A stretch of 64,000 nt of DNA from Andeanibacterium sp035497315 (GTDB lineage: Bacteria > Pseudomonadota > Alphaproteobacteria > Sphingomonadales > Sphingomonadaceae), in contig DATJDU010000002.1 of NCBI GenBank assembly GCA_035497315.1, positions 19,545 through 83,544 on the forward strand, in the 5' to 3' direction. A model generated the notes under the pieces. The model was not told where the DNA came from, did no database searches, and was given only the letters and a program-made list of their open reading frames with translations. The translations under genes were made by a program, and so were the position numbers. Numbering within the stretch: the first letter of the stretch is position 1; each line of letters starts with the position of its first letter. Of this stretch, positions 52,224 to 60,196 are shown piece by piece.

Positions 52224-53681
52224 TCAGCCGAGGGGCACGCGAATCTCGGCGGTGAGGCCTTCAAGCCTGTTGCCCTGGTCCCCGTTGCCGGGTCCATAGC
52301 GATTGGCAAGCCGCAGGCTGCCGCCATGCTGTTCGGCAATTGCGCGGGCCAGGGTGAGGCCCAGGCCTGAGCCGCCGGTCCCCCGATTGCGGGAGCTTTC
52401 GCCCCGGCGGAAGGGTTCCAGCATCGCGCCGATCTCGTGTTCGGGAATGCCCGGCCCATCGTCCTCCACGCGCAGAACGGCCATATTGCCTTCGCGCAAC
52501 AGCGAGACGCGGGCCTTGCCGCCACCATAGCGCAGCGCATTAGCGACCAGATTGCGCAGCCCCCGGCGCAGCCAGGTGGCGCGGATCAAGGCGGCCATAC
52601 GCTGCGTTTCGCCGAATTCCACATCCTCGCCCATATCCTCGAATTCCTCGACCACCGAAGCGGTGAGGGCGGCAAGGTCGGTGTTCTCGGGCCGGTCGGA
52701 AGGGTGGCCCACGCGGGCGAGCGAGAGGATATCGTCCAGGGTGCGGGTGATGTCCTCGATCGTGGCGGCCATGCGGGTGCGCTCGGTGGCATCCTCCACC
52801 GATTCGATGCGCACCCGCAGGGCGGCGAGCGGGGTCTTTAGATCGTGGCCGATTGCGCCCAGCATCACATTCTTCTCGTCAAGCAGGGCGACAATCCGCG
52901 CTTCCATCGCATTATGCGCTTCGATCAGGCGGCGGGTGTCGTCGGGGCCGGCAGGTTCGAGCTGACCGTCGGTCTCTCGGGTACGGGCGAAATGTTCCAT
53001 CCGGCTGGTCAGTGCGGCCAGTGGGCGGGTGATCCGGCGCAGCAGCAGGGCGAGCCCGCCCACCAGCACCACATAGAGGATCAGCGTCTGCCCGATGATC
53101 CCACCCAGCGCGCGCCGTTCGGGCTCCGTATGGGGCATCCGGGCGACGATCCATTCGTTCTCACCCTTGCGCAGCAGCCCGGCAATGATCAGCTCGCCAT
53201 TGGCCCAGTCGGGCGCGGGCCGCCATTTGGCAGTTTCGCGCAGCCGCCGGGTGACGAAGGGGTCCTCGGCAACCGGCCGTGTCGTGACGACGAGCTGGGC
53301 AGGTTCGATCCCTTGTTCGGCCAGGATATTGCGAACCAGATCCTCGCGTGCCTGATCGCGTGTTTCATTGGGGCGCAGGGGGCTGATAGGCGTGTATTCA
53401 ACCCGCAGGCGCCGCCAGCGGCCCGGTTCGCCGGGGCCACCGGGGCCGCCCGGGCCGCCGGGCGGGCCCGTCTCCGGCTGGCGTGGTCCGCCTTCGCGAT
53501 AGTCGACGCGCGGTTCGGAAACGAGCTGGAAGGCAAGGCCATTGGCCACGCCCATCTCCCGCCTCTGTTCTGACGCGCGATAGAGCAGCGCGGCGGAAAA
53601 GGCCTGCGCCGCGAGCAGCGCGGCAGCCACGGCGAGCAGCATTTGGCCCAGCAGACTGCGGGGAAACAAGCGCAGCTTCAC
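52224..53681 (-). CDS. Sensor histidine kinase
   Basis: 485 residues. Membrane span 1 at ~9-32 and span 2 at ~190-212 bracket a periplasmic sensor region that contains an unusual Gly/Pro tract (PETGPPGGPGGPGGPGEPG, about residues 70-88). HAMP domain follows (RRITRPLAALTSRMEHFA), then the phosphoacceptor His279 in GAIGHDLKTPLAALR and the ATPase domain with N-box NLVANALRYG, G1 DDGPGIP and G2 GGSGLGLTLA. Its start overlaps the response-regulator stop by four bases (ATGA). Signal unknown; see the EF-hand neighbour. Confidence 0.93.
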   Translation of the reverse strand: MKLRLFPRSLLGQMLLAVAAALLAAQAFSAALLYRASEQRREMGVANGLAFQLVSEPRVDYREGGPRQPETGPPGGPGGPGGPGEPGRWRRLRVEYTPISPLRPNETRDQAREDLVRNILAEQGIEPAQLVVTTRPVAEDPFVTRRLRETAKWRPAPDWANGELIIAGLLRKGENEWIVARMPHTEPERRALGGIIGQTLILYVVLVGGLALLLRRITRPLAALTSRMEHFARTRETDGQLEPAGPDDTRRLIEAHNAMEARIVALLDEKNVMLGAIGHDLKTPLAALRVRIESVEDATERTRMAATIEDITRTLDDILSLARVGHPSDRPENTDLAALTASVVEEFEDMGEDVEFGETQRMAALIRATWLRRGLRNLVANALRYGGGKARVSLLREGNMAVLRVEDDGPGIPEHEIGAMLEPFRRGESSRNRGTGGSGLGLTLARAIAEQHGGSLRLANRYGPGNGDQGNRLEGLTAEIRVPLG

Positions 53682-54424
53682 GTGCTGCCGCCTGCCGGAA
53701 GCGTTCGCCGCACATCGGTGGCCAGCACATAGCCGCCTCCGCGCACGGTCTGGATCAGGCGGGGTTCGCGCGAATCTTCCTCGATCTTGCGGCGCAGGCG
53801 GCTGACCTGATTATCGACTGCACGGTCGAACAGATGCGCCTCGCGGCCCTGCACCATGTCGAGCAGCCGGTCGCGATCCATCACCTGGCGGGGATGATCG
53901 AGAAAGGCGACGAGCAGGCGGAATTCAGCCGAGGAAATCGGCACCACCACGCCCTGCGCATCGACCAGGCGGCGCTTGACCGGATCGAGCGTCCAGTTTT
54001 CGAATTCGTAGAATGCGTCTTCCTGCGGCGTGGGGCCGCCGCGCGCGGCGCGGCGCAACACGCTCTTGATCCGGGCGACCAGCTCGCGCGGCTCGAAGGG
54101 CTTCACGACGTAATCGTCGGCTCCGATCTCCAGGCCGACGATCCGGTCCATCGCTTCGCCCCTGGCGGTCAGCAGGATGACAGGCAATTCCTTCGTCTCG
54201 GCCAGATGGCGGCAGAGCGAAAGCCCGTCCTCGCCCGGCATCATGATGTCCAGCAGGGCAAGATCGGGGGTCTGGTTCAGCAGGATGCTGCGCGCCTCGG
54301 CCGCGCTGGCGGCTTCGATCACGGCGAAGCCCTGGCGGATGAGATATTCCGCCAGGGGCTCGCGCAGGGCCGGTTCGTCGTCCACCAGCAGAATGCGGGT
54401 GGGTGCCGTATTTTCGGCGTTCAT
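53678..54424 (-). CDS. OmpR-family response regulator
   Basis: 248 residues. Receiver domain ILLVDDEPALREPLAEYLIRQG with phosphoacceptor Asp59 in LALLDIMMPGEDGLSLC, the conserved Thr in ILLTARGEAMDRI and Lys in YVVKPFEPREL. C-terminal winged-helix DNA-binding domain (~150-240): VVPISSAEFRLLVAFLDHPRQVMDRDRLLDM...DRAVDNQVSRLRRKIE...IQTVRGGGYVL. Sits between the EF-hand gene (21 bp upstream) and the histidine kinase it overlaps, so the three probably form one operon. Confidence 0.95.
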   Translation of the reverse strand: MNAENTAPTRILLVDDEPALREPLAEYLIRQGFAVIEAASAAEARSILLNQTPDLALLDIMMPGEDGLSLCRHLAETKELPVILLTARGEAMDRIVGLEIGADDYVVKPFEPRELVARIKSVLRRAARGGPTPQEDAFYEFENWTLDPVKRRLVDAQGVVVPISSAEFRLLVAFLDHPRQVMDRDRLLDMVQGREAHLFDRAVDNQVSRLRRKIEEDSREPRLIQTVRGGGYVLATDVRRTLPAGGST

Positions 54425-54445
54425 TCATGGCCCCCTTTCATTCGT

Positions 54446-55108
54446 TTACTTCGTGGGCTTGGCGTTGGGCGCCTGGCGTGCGGCGCGCCGTTCCGCCTTG
54501 CGGTCCTGCTTGGCAGCCTGACGCTCGGCCTTGGAAATCGTGCCGTCGCGATTTGTGTCGGCTTCGTCGAAGCGGGCAAGGGCGGCTGCCTTGAACTCTT
54601 CTCTGGAGATCGCGCCATCCTTGTCGGTGTCGGCGGCCATGGGGTCCATCATTGCGCCTGGCCCGCCAGGGCCCATTGCGCGATGGCCCTTCATGCCCTT
54701 GCCCCGGCCTTCGCCCTTGCCGCCCATCGGGGGCGGTCCATCAGGCGCCATGCCCATACGCTTGCCGCCGGGACCACCGGGGCCTCGCATGCCCGGTCCA
54801 CCAGGGCCGGGCCGGGCGGCCGAGAATTCCTGCAGGCTCAGCGAACCATTGCCGTCCTTGTCGAGCTGGGCAAAGCGTTCAGCCTCGCGCGCTTCGCGGT
54901 CCTTGGCGTCGAGCTTGCCATCCTTGTTTGTGTCGAGCTGGGCGAACATCTCGTCGAGATGCTTTGTCATTTCGGCGCGGGTGGACGGCGATTTACCGGC
55001 GCCTGGTCCGCCAGGGCCCATAGCGCCGGTTTGGGCGCCGGGTTGAGCAACGGCCGCGCCGGCGATGGCCAAGGCTGCGGCGGAAAGGGCGAGAGTGATC
55101 TTGCGCAT
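54446..55108 (-). CDS. Exported EF-hand protein with Gly-Pro-rich spacer
   Basis: 220 residues from ATG 55108 (MRKITLALSAAALAIAGAAVAQPG), a signal peptide with GGAG ahead; an ATG at 55123 is less likely. Four EF-hand calcium loops, paired: DTNKDGKLDAKD and DKDGNGSLSLQE in the first half, DTDKDGAISREE and DTNRDGTISKAE in the second. Between the pairs is a ~60-residue Gly/Pro/Met/Lys-rich spacer (GPGGPGMRGPGGPGG...), and another GPGGPG lies after the signal. The C terminus is Arg/Lys-rich. Likely a periplasmic calcium-binding protein; first gene of the two-component operon, suggesting it feeds or is controlled by that system. Confidence 0.85.
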   Translation of the reverse strand: MRKITLALSAAALAIAGAAVAQPGAQTGAMGPGGPGAGKSPSTRAEMTKHLDEMFAQLDTNKDGKLDAKDREAREAERFAQLDKDGNGSLSLQEFSAARPGPGGPGMRGPGGPGGKRMGMAPDGPPPMGGKGEGRGKGMKGHRAMGPGGPGAMMDPMAADTDKDGAISREEFKAAALARFDEADTNRDGTISKAERQAAKQDRKAERRAARQAPNAKPTK

Positions 55109-55147
55109 CGTAAGGGGCTCCATAATCCGAAAAGCCGGAATGAGGGA

Positions 55148-55193
55148 ACTGCGGGGCCTAGCGGGAGGGAGGGGACTGATCTGGCCCCGCAGT
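55148..55193. promoter_or_regulatory. Perfect inverted repeat upstream of the EF-hand operon
   Basis: ACTGCGGGGCC (55148-55158) is exactly complementary to GGCCCCGCAGT (55183-55193), 24-base spacer. It sits 40-85 bp upstream of the EF-hand gene start. It has no T-run, so it could be an operator, a 5' UTR hairpin, or a weak terminator for the cupin gene further upstream. Confidence 0.45.
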
Positions 55194-55315
55194 CCATGAA
55201 GTCGCTTCTAGGCCCGGCTTGTCGCGCGTTTATGCCGTGCAAAGGCAAATTTGTCGCGAAATGTCGCGCCGCGAAGGCCTTATTCATCCGCGCGCAAGAA
55301 GGCGGGGCTCTTCGC

Positions 55316-55723
55316 CTAACGCGGCCGGTGCTGTGTGCCTGCTCCGGCGGTGATGAACAGGCCCGTCGCCTCGTCCGCAATATCCGCGGTGTGCCATGTG
55401 CCGGGCGGATTGATCGTATATTCGCCTGGCGAAAGCCGGGTGCGGACATGGCTGCCGTCTTCCATTTCCTGGATCAGTTCCATACTGCCCGAAATGCAGA
55501 CCACCACTTCGTCGCCTGCCGGATGCATTTCCCATCCGGCCCAGTCCTCGGTGAAGCGGAACAGGGAGACGAGCCGTCCCTCGGTGCCGTCATCCTCGTG
55601 GCGGGCGGAATAATCGGCATACCATTGCATCGCCCGCTCATCGCGCGGGAAATCGGGCTGCGGGATCGCGCTGGCGGCCCTGCCCAGATGGATGGGATTG
55701 GTTTCCAGCACGTGCCGCGTCAT
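55316..55723 (-). CDS. Cupin-domain protein
   Basis: 135 residues. Single small beta-barrel with the two cupin motifs: GWEMHPAGDEVVVCISGSMELI and LSPGEYTINPPGTWHTADI; the Pro-Gly-x-Trp-His ending is typical. Only a few of the canonical metal-binding His/Glu are present, so metal binding and enzymatic activity are uncertain. Could be an isomerase-like or sensor cupin. 26 bp downstream of pepP on the same strand. Confidence 0.85.
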   Translation of the reverse strand: MTRHVLETNPIHLGRAASAIPQPDFPRDERAMQWYADYSARHEDDGTEGRLVSLFRFTEDWAGWEMHPAGDEVVVCISGSMELIQEMEDGSHVRTRLSPGEYTINPPGTWHTADIADEATGLFITAGAGTQHRPR

Positions 55724-55749
55724 TGCATTGTTCCCTTCCGCTCACCCCC

Positions 55750-57570
55750 TCACAACGGGGCGCATTGTTCCTCCAGCCAGGCAAGCGCCTCACCCTCAAG
55801 TTGGGGGGAGATCACGTCCCACACCCGCGCGCAATAGAAGTCCCACCACGCGCGTTCGTGGTCGGTCACTTGCGCCAGATCGATCAGGCGGCGGTCGATC
55901 GGCACCAGGGTGAGCGTCTCGAAGCCCAGCCACTGGCCTTCGGAGCCGGGAATGTGGCGCTCTTCCACGGTCATCAGATTCTCGATGCGGATGCCATATG
56001 CGCCGGTCTTGTAATAGCCGGGCTCGTTCGAAAGGATCATGCCGGGCAGGAGTTCCTGCTCGCTTCCGCCCTGTCCGCCACGCGCCTTGGCGATCCGCTG
56101 CGGCCCTTCATGCACGGAAAGGAAGCTGCCCACGCCGTGGCCGGTGCCATGCGCGTAATCGAGCCCTGCCTTCCACAGATATTGCCGCGCCAGCGTGTCG
56201 AGCTGGCTACCGGTGGTCCCCAAGGGGAAGGTCTGGGTGGCAAGCGAGAGATTGCCGCGCAGCACGCGGCTGAAGCGGTCCTTCACTTCATGCGGCGGCT
56301 CGCCGGGGCCGATCCACACGGTGCGGGTGATATCGGTCGTGCCGTCTGGATATTGTCCGCCCGAATCGACCAGATAGACGCTGTTCGGCTCCAGCCTGCG
56401 ATTGGTCTCCTCGCTCACCCGGTAATGAACGATGGCCCCGTTGGGCCCCGCGCCCGAGATGGTGTCGAAGGAAAGATCGCGCAAATCCCCGCATTCGCGG
56501 CGGAACTGGTGCAGCGCCTCTGCGGCGGAAAGTTCGGTGACATTGCCCTTGGGCCCTTCCACCGACAGCCAGTGGAGGAAGCGCGTCACTGCGGCCCCGT
56601 CACGCGCCTGGGCGGCGCGGTGGCCGTCCAGCTCGACCTGGTTCTTGATGGCCTTGGGCAACACGCAGGGATCGCCTGTTTCCACCACCACGGCGCCCGC
56701 ATTGTCCAGCGCGGCGAAGATGCCCGCCACGCAATTGGTGGGATCGGCCGCCACGCGCCTGCCATGCAGTTCCTCCAGCGCAGGGACGAATTCGGCCTTG
56801 TCGCGCAGGCGCACCGCATTGCCCAGATGGGCAACCAGTTCGGGCGTGACCTTTTCAGGCGCGATGAACAGATCCGCCGTCCCATCGGCATGGGCGACGA
56901 CATAGGACAAAGCCACCGGTGTGCGCTCCACATCGGTGCCGCGGATATTGAGCAGCCAGGCGACGGAATCGAGCGCTGCGATCACCGCCGCGTCCAGCCC
57001 ATGGGTCTTGAGCCATTCGCCCAGCTCAGCGCGCTTTTCGGCGCTGGATTTGCCGGAATGAATATCCTGATGAACCAGCGCGGGGGCGAGTGAAGGCTCG
57101 GGCCGGTCCTGCCACACGGCGTCCACCGGATTGCTCTCCACCGCAACCAGCCTGCCGCCCTTCGCCGCCAGAGCGCGGGCCACGGCCTCGGCCCAGCCTT
57201 TGGAATGGAGCCATGCGTCATAGCCGATCGTCGCGCCATCGGGGGCATTATCGCCCAGCCATCTGGCAGGGCTGGTTTCGGGCACGCCCTGATATTCCCA
57301 ATGCGCCCCGTCCACCTGATCGCGCACCTGCAAAGTATAGCGCCCATCGATGAAGATCGCGGCGCCCTTTCCATTGACGGCTTCTGCCAGCACTACGGCC
57401 GACCCCGCCGATCCGCCGAAGCCGGTCAGCCATTCCAGGCGCTGGGCATAGGCGCCGACATATTCGCTCATATGTTCGTCGGAAATCGGCACCACGAAAC
57501 CGTCGAGGCCGCGTGAGGCGAGTTCCTTCCTCAGGGCGGTAAGACGGGCTTCATGTGTTTGCATCAGCAT
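55750..57570 (-). CDS. pepP: Xaa-Pro aminopeptidase (M24B)
   Basis: 606 residues from ATG 57570, preceded by AAAGGA; the frame continues to 57597 without homology. Removes N-terminal residues next to proline. Two creatinase-like N domains precede the pita-bread metallopeptidase: metal ligands Asp in YLVDSGGQYPDGTTDITRT, His in HGTGHGVGSFLSVHEG, Glu in LSNEPGYYKTGAYGIRIENL. The three-domain 600-residue form matches the APP1 type. Divergent from the S9 peptidase gene, only 38 bp apart, so their promoters must overlap. Confidence 0.94.
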   Translation of the reverse strand: MLMQTHEARLTALRKELASRGLDGFVVPISDEHMSEYVGAYAQRLEWLTGFGGSAGSAVVLAEAVNGKGAAIFIDGRYTLQVRDQVDGAHWEYQGVPETSPARWLGDNAPDGATIGYDAWLHSKGWAEAVARALAAKGGRLVAVESNPVDAVWQDRPEPSLAPALVHQDIHSGKSSAEKRAELGEWLKTHGLDAAVIAALDSVAWLLNIRGTDVERTPVALSYVVAHADGTADLFIAPEKVTPELVAHLGNAVRLRDKAEFVPALEELHGRRVAADPTNCVAGIFAALDNAGAVVVETGDPCVLPKAIKNQVELDGHRAAQARDGAAVTRFLHWLSVEGPKGNVTELSAAEALHQFRRECGDLRDLSFDTISGAGPNGAIVHYRVSEETNRRLEPNSVYLVDSGGQYPDGTTDITRTVWIGPGEPPHEVKDRFSRVLRGNLSLATQTFPLGTTGSQLDTLARQYLWKAGLDYAHGTGHGVGSFLSVHEGPQRIAKARGGQGGSEQELLPGMILSNEPGYYKTGAYGIRIENLMTVEERHIPGSEGQWLGFETLTLVPIDRRLIDLAQVTDHERAWWDFYCARVWDVISPQLEGEALAWLEEQCAPL

Positions 57571-57608
57571 TGCTTGCGGTCCTTTCCGCACCAACATAGG
57601 GCGGGATT

Positions 57609-59741
57609 ATGCCTGATACCACACCTGCAAAGCCCAGCGCCGCTCCCGCCACTCCGCCCATCGCGGCGAAAAAGCCCCATTCCGTCACCCATCACGGCAT
57701 CATCGTGGCCGACGATTACGCATGGCTGCGCGATCCCCTCTATCCGGAAGTGACGGATAAGGAAGTGCTCGCCCATCTGGAGGCGGAGAATGCGTGGTTC
57801 GAGGCGCGGATGAAGCCGCACCAGCCCCTGATCGACGATCTGTTCACCGAGATGCGCGCCCGGATCAAGGAAGCCGATAAATCCGTGCCGCAGAAGGACG
57901 GCAACTGGCTCTACTGGATCGAGTTCGAGGAAGGCGCCCAGTATAAGAAATGGTGGCGCAGGCCCGTCGGCGCACCTGCAGATGGCAGCGCGGACGAGCT
58001 GATCCTGGACGAGATCGCATTGGCCGAGGGGCACGAATATTTTCGCCTTGGCGCGATCTCGGTCAGCCCGAGCGGCCGTTTCCTGGCATATTCGACCGAC
58101 ACCAACGGGTCCGAGCGTTATACGATCCGCTTCCGCAAACTGGTCGGCCTGGATGATCTGCAGGACGAGGTACCCGGTGCGGCTGGCAAGTGGGGCGACA
58201 GCGAAGTCGAAGGGACCATCGGCAACATTGTCTGGAGCGCCGGGGAAGACGCGGTGCTCTACAGCCTCAGCGACGAACATTGGCGACACCGCACGGTCAA
58301 GCTGCACCGTCTGGGCACCGACTCGCGGGAGGATGTGGTGATCTATCACGATCCCGACGAGGCTTTTTCCTGCGGGGTTGCACTGGGCGCGCAGGAGAAA
58401 TGGATTATCCTGCAGTCCGGCGATCACGAAACCAGCGAAGTGAGACTGATCCCGGCAGACGATCTGCTGGCCGAGCCGCTGCTTGTCCGACCAAGAGAGA
58501 AGGGGGTCGAATACGAGGTCGATATTCGCGACGGTACGCTGTTCATCCACACCAACGACACGCATGAGAATTTCCGCCTCGCCACCGCACCGCTCAGCGA
58601 TCCGGGCAACTGGAGCACGCTGATCGAAGGGTCTGACGATTTCTACCTGACCGGGGTGGACCTGTTCCGCGATTTCTACGTGATCGAAGGCCGCCTCGCC
58701 GGGCTCGATCAGGTGGAAGTGCGTTATTATGACGATCCCGCCCGGATAGAGCCGATCACTTTCCCCGAGGCGAGCTATGTCGCCGGGCTGGGCGACAACC
58801 CCGAATGGGCGATGGATAAGGTGCGCCTCTCCTATGAAAGCATGGTCAGCCCGCGCTCCGTCTATGATTACGGCGTGGCGGATCGCAGCATGGACCTGCT
58901 CAAGGTGCAGGAAATCCCCTCGGGCTACGATGCCTCGCTCTATACGACCGAGCGGCTGGAGATCCCCGCGCGCGATGGCACGACGATTCCGGTCAGCGTG
59001 GTCTATCGCAAGGATCGCGTCTCGCCCGGCCCTCTGCACCTCTATGGCTATGGCGCCTATGGCATTTCGATCGAGCCGGGCTTCTCCACCACGCGGCTAA
59101 GCCTGGTGGATCGCGGCTTTGCCTATGCCATCGCCCATATTCGCGGCGGCGACGATCTGGGCCGTGCCTGGTACAAGGCGGGCAAGCTGGAACGCCGGAC
59201 CAACAGCTTCACCGATTTCGTGGATGTGGCGAAGGGCCTAGTGGAACGCGGCTATACCAAGGCGGGGCGGATCAGCATTTCCGGCGGCTCGGCTGGCGGC
59301 GAGCTTATGGGCGCGGTAGTCAATTCAGACCCGGCGCTGTGGGGCGCTGTGGTGGCGCATGTGCCCTTTGTGGACGTGCTGGCGACCATGCTGGACGCTT
59401 CCCTGCCGCTCACTCCCGGCGAATGGCCCGAATGGGGCAATCCGATTGAAGACAAGCAAGCCTTCGAACTGATCCGCTCTTATTCGCCCTACGATCAGGT
59501 GAAGGCGCAGCCCTATCCGCCGATCATGGTGACGGCGGGGCTGAACGACCCGCGCGTGACCTATTGGGAACCGGCCAAATGGGTAGCCAAGCTGCGCGAG
59601 CTGAAGACCGATTCCAACGAGCTGATCCTCAAGACCAATATGGGCGCGGGCCATGGCGGAAAGTCCGGCCGGTTCGAAAGCCTGAAGGAAACGGCGGAGG
59701 AATTCGCCTTCATCCTGTGGCAATTGGGGGTGGTGGAATAA
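57609..59741 (+). CDS. ptrB: Oligopeptidase B-like S9 family serine peptidase
   Basis: 710 residues, without signal peptide. N-terminal seven-bladed propeller (about 70-420; MPQKDGNWLYWIEFEEG-like blades) and C-terminal alpha/beta-hydrolase domain beginning near IPVSVVYRKD. Catalytic Ser in ISGGSAGGELMGAVVN; Asp in ITAGLNDPRVTYWEPAKW; His in NMGAGHGGKSGRFE. The GGSAGG motif and GAYGISIEPGFSTTRLSL segment are those of oligopeptidase B, which cuts after Arg/Lys in small peptides. Overlapping promoter with pepP; 34 bp before the thioesterase gene. Confidence 0.92.
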   Translation: MPDTTPAKPSAAPATPPIAAKKPHSVTHHGIIVADDYAWLRDPLYPEVTDKEVLAHLEAENAWFEARMKPHQPLIDDLFTEMRARIKEADKSVPQKDGNWLYWIEFEEGAQYKKWWRRPVGAPADGSADELILDEIALAEGHEYFRLGAISVSPSGRFLAYSTDTNGSERYTIRFRKLVGLDDLQDEVPGAAGKWGDSEVEGTIGNIVWSAGEDAVLYSLSDEHWRHRTVKLHRLGTDSREDVVIYHDPDEAFSCGVALGAQEKWIILQSGDHETSEVRLIPADDLLAEPLLVRPREKGVEYEVDIRDGTLFIHTNDTHENFRLATAPLSDPGNWSTLIEGSDDFYLTGVDLFRDFYVIEGRLAGLDQVEVRYYDDPARIEPITFPEASYVAGLGDNPEWAMDKVRLSYESMVSPRSVYDYGVADRSMDLLKVQEIPSGYDASLYTTERLEIPARDGTTIPVSVVYRKDRVSPGPLHLYGYGAYGISIEPGFSTTRLSLVDRGFAYAIAHIRGGDDLGRAWYKAGKLERRTNSFTDFVDVAKGLVERGYTKAGRISISGGSAGGELMGAVVNSDPALWGAVVAHVPFVDVLATMLDASLPLTPGEWPEWGNPIEDKQAFELIRSYSPYDQVKAQPYPPIMVTAGLNDPRVTYWEPAKWVAKLRELKTDSNELILKTNMGAGHGGKSGRFESLKETAEEFAFILWQLGVVE

Positions 59742-59775
59742 TCTTCCCCATCCGGGGATTCTGCGGGAGTCCGCG

Positions 59776-60174
59776 ATGAGCAACAGTTTCACCCTGACCT
59801 TCACCGCCGGGCCGGAGCACATCGACTTCAACGGCCATGTGAACAACATGGTCTGGCTGCAATGGGTGCAGGATATTGCTACCGCCCATTGGGAAGCGGT
59901 TGCCCCCGTGGAGCATCAGGCGAAATATGTCTGGTTCGTAACCCGCCACGAGATCGATTATCGCGGCAATATCGTGGAGGGGGAGGAAGTGACCGCGCGC
60001 ACTTTCATTCCCGATCCGCCGCAGGGCGCACGCTTCCTGCGCTGCGTGGATTTCACCAATGCGGCGGGCAAGCCGATCGTGCAGGTGCGTTCCGTCTGGG
60101 CGATGATCGACAAGGCCAGCGGCCGCCCGCAGCGCATCACGCCGGAGATTTCGGGGCCGTTCCTGGGCGATTGA
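59776..60174 (+). CDS. Acyl-CoA thioesterase, 4HBT hot-dog family
   Basis: 132 residues. Starts with the 4HBT signature FTAGPEHIDFNGHVNNMVWLQWVQDIA, in which the Asp of IDFNGHVNN is the catalytic acid, followed by FVTRHEIDYRGNIVEGEEVTA and the final strand VRSVWAMIDKASGRPQRI. Family members (YbgC/FadM type) hydrolyse acyl-CoAs; the chain-length preference is unknown. Follows the S9 peptidase; convergent with the SGNH hydrolase. Confidence 0.88.
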   Translation: MSNSFTLTFTAGPEHIDFNGHVNNMVWLQWVQDIATAHWEAVAPVEHQAKYVWFVTRHEIDYRGNIVEGEEVTARTFIPDPPQGARFLRCVDFTNAAGKPIVQVRSVWAMIDKASGRPQRITPEISGPFLGD

Positions 60175-60196
60175 ACGGGCCCCGCATCCCCGCCGG

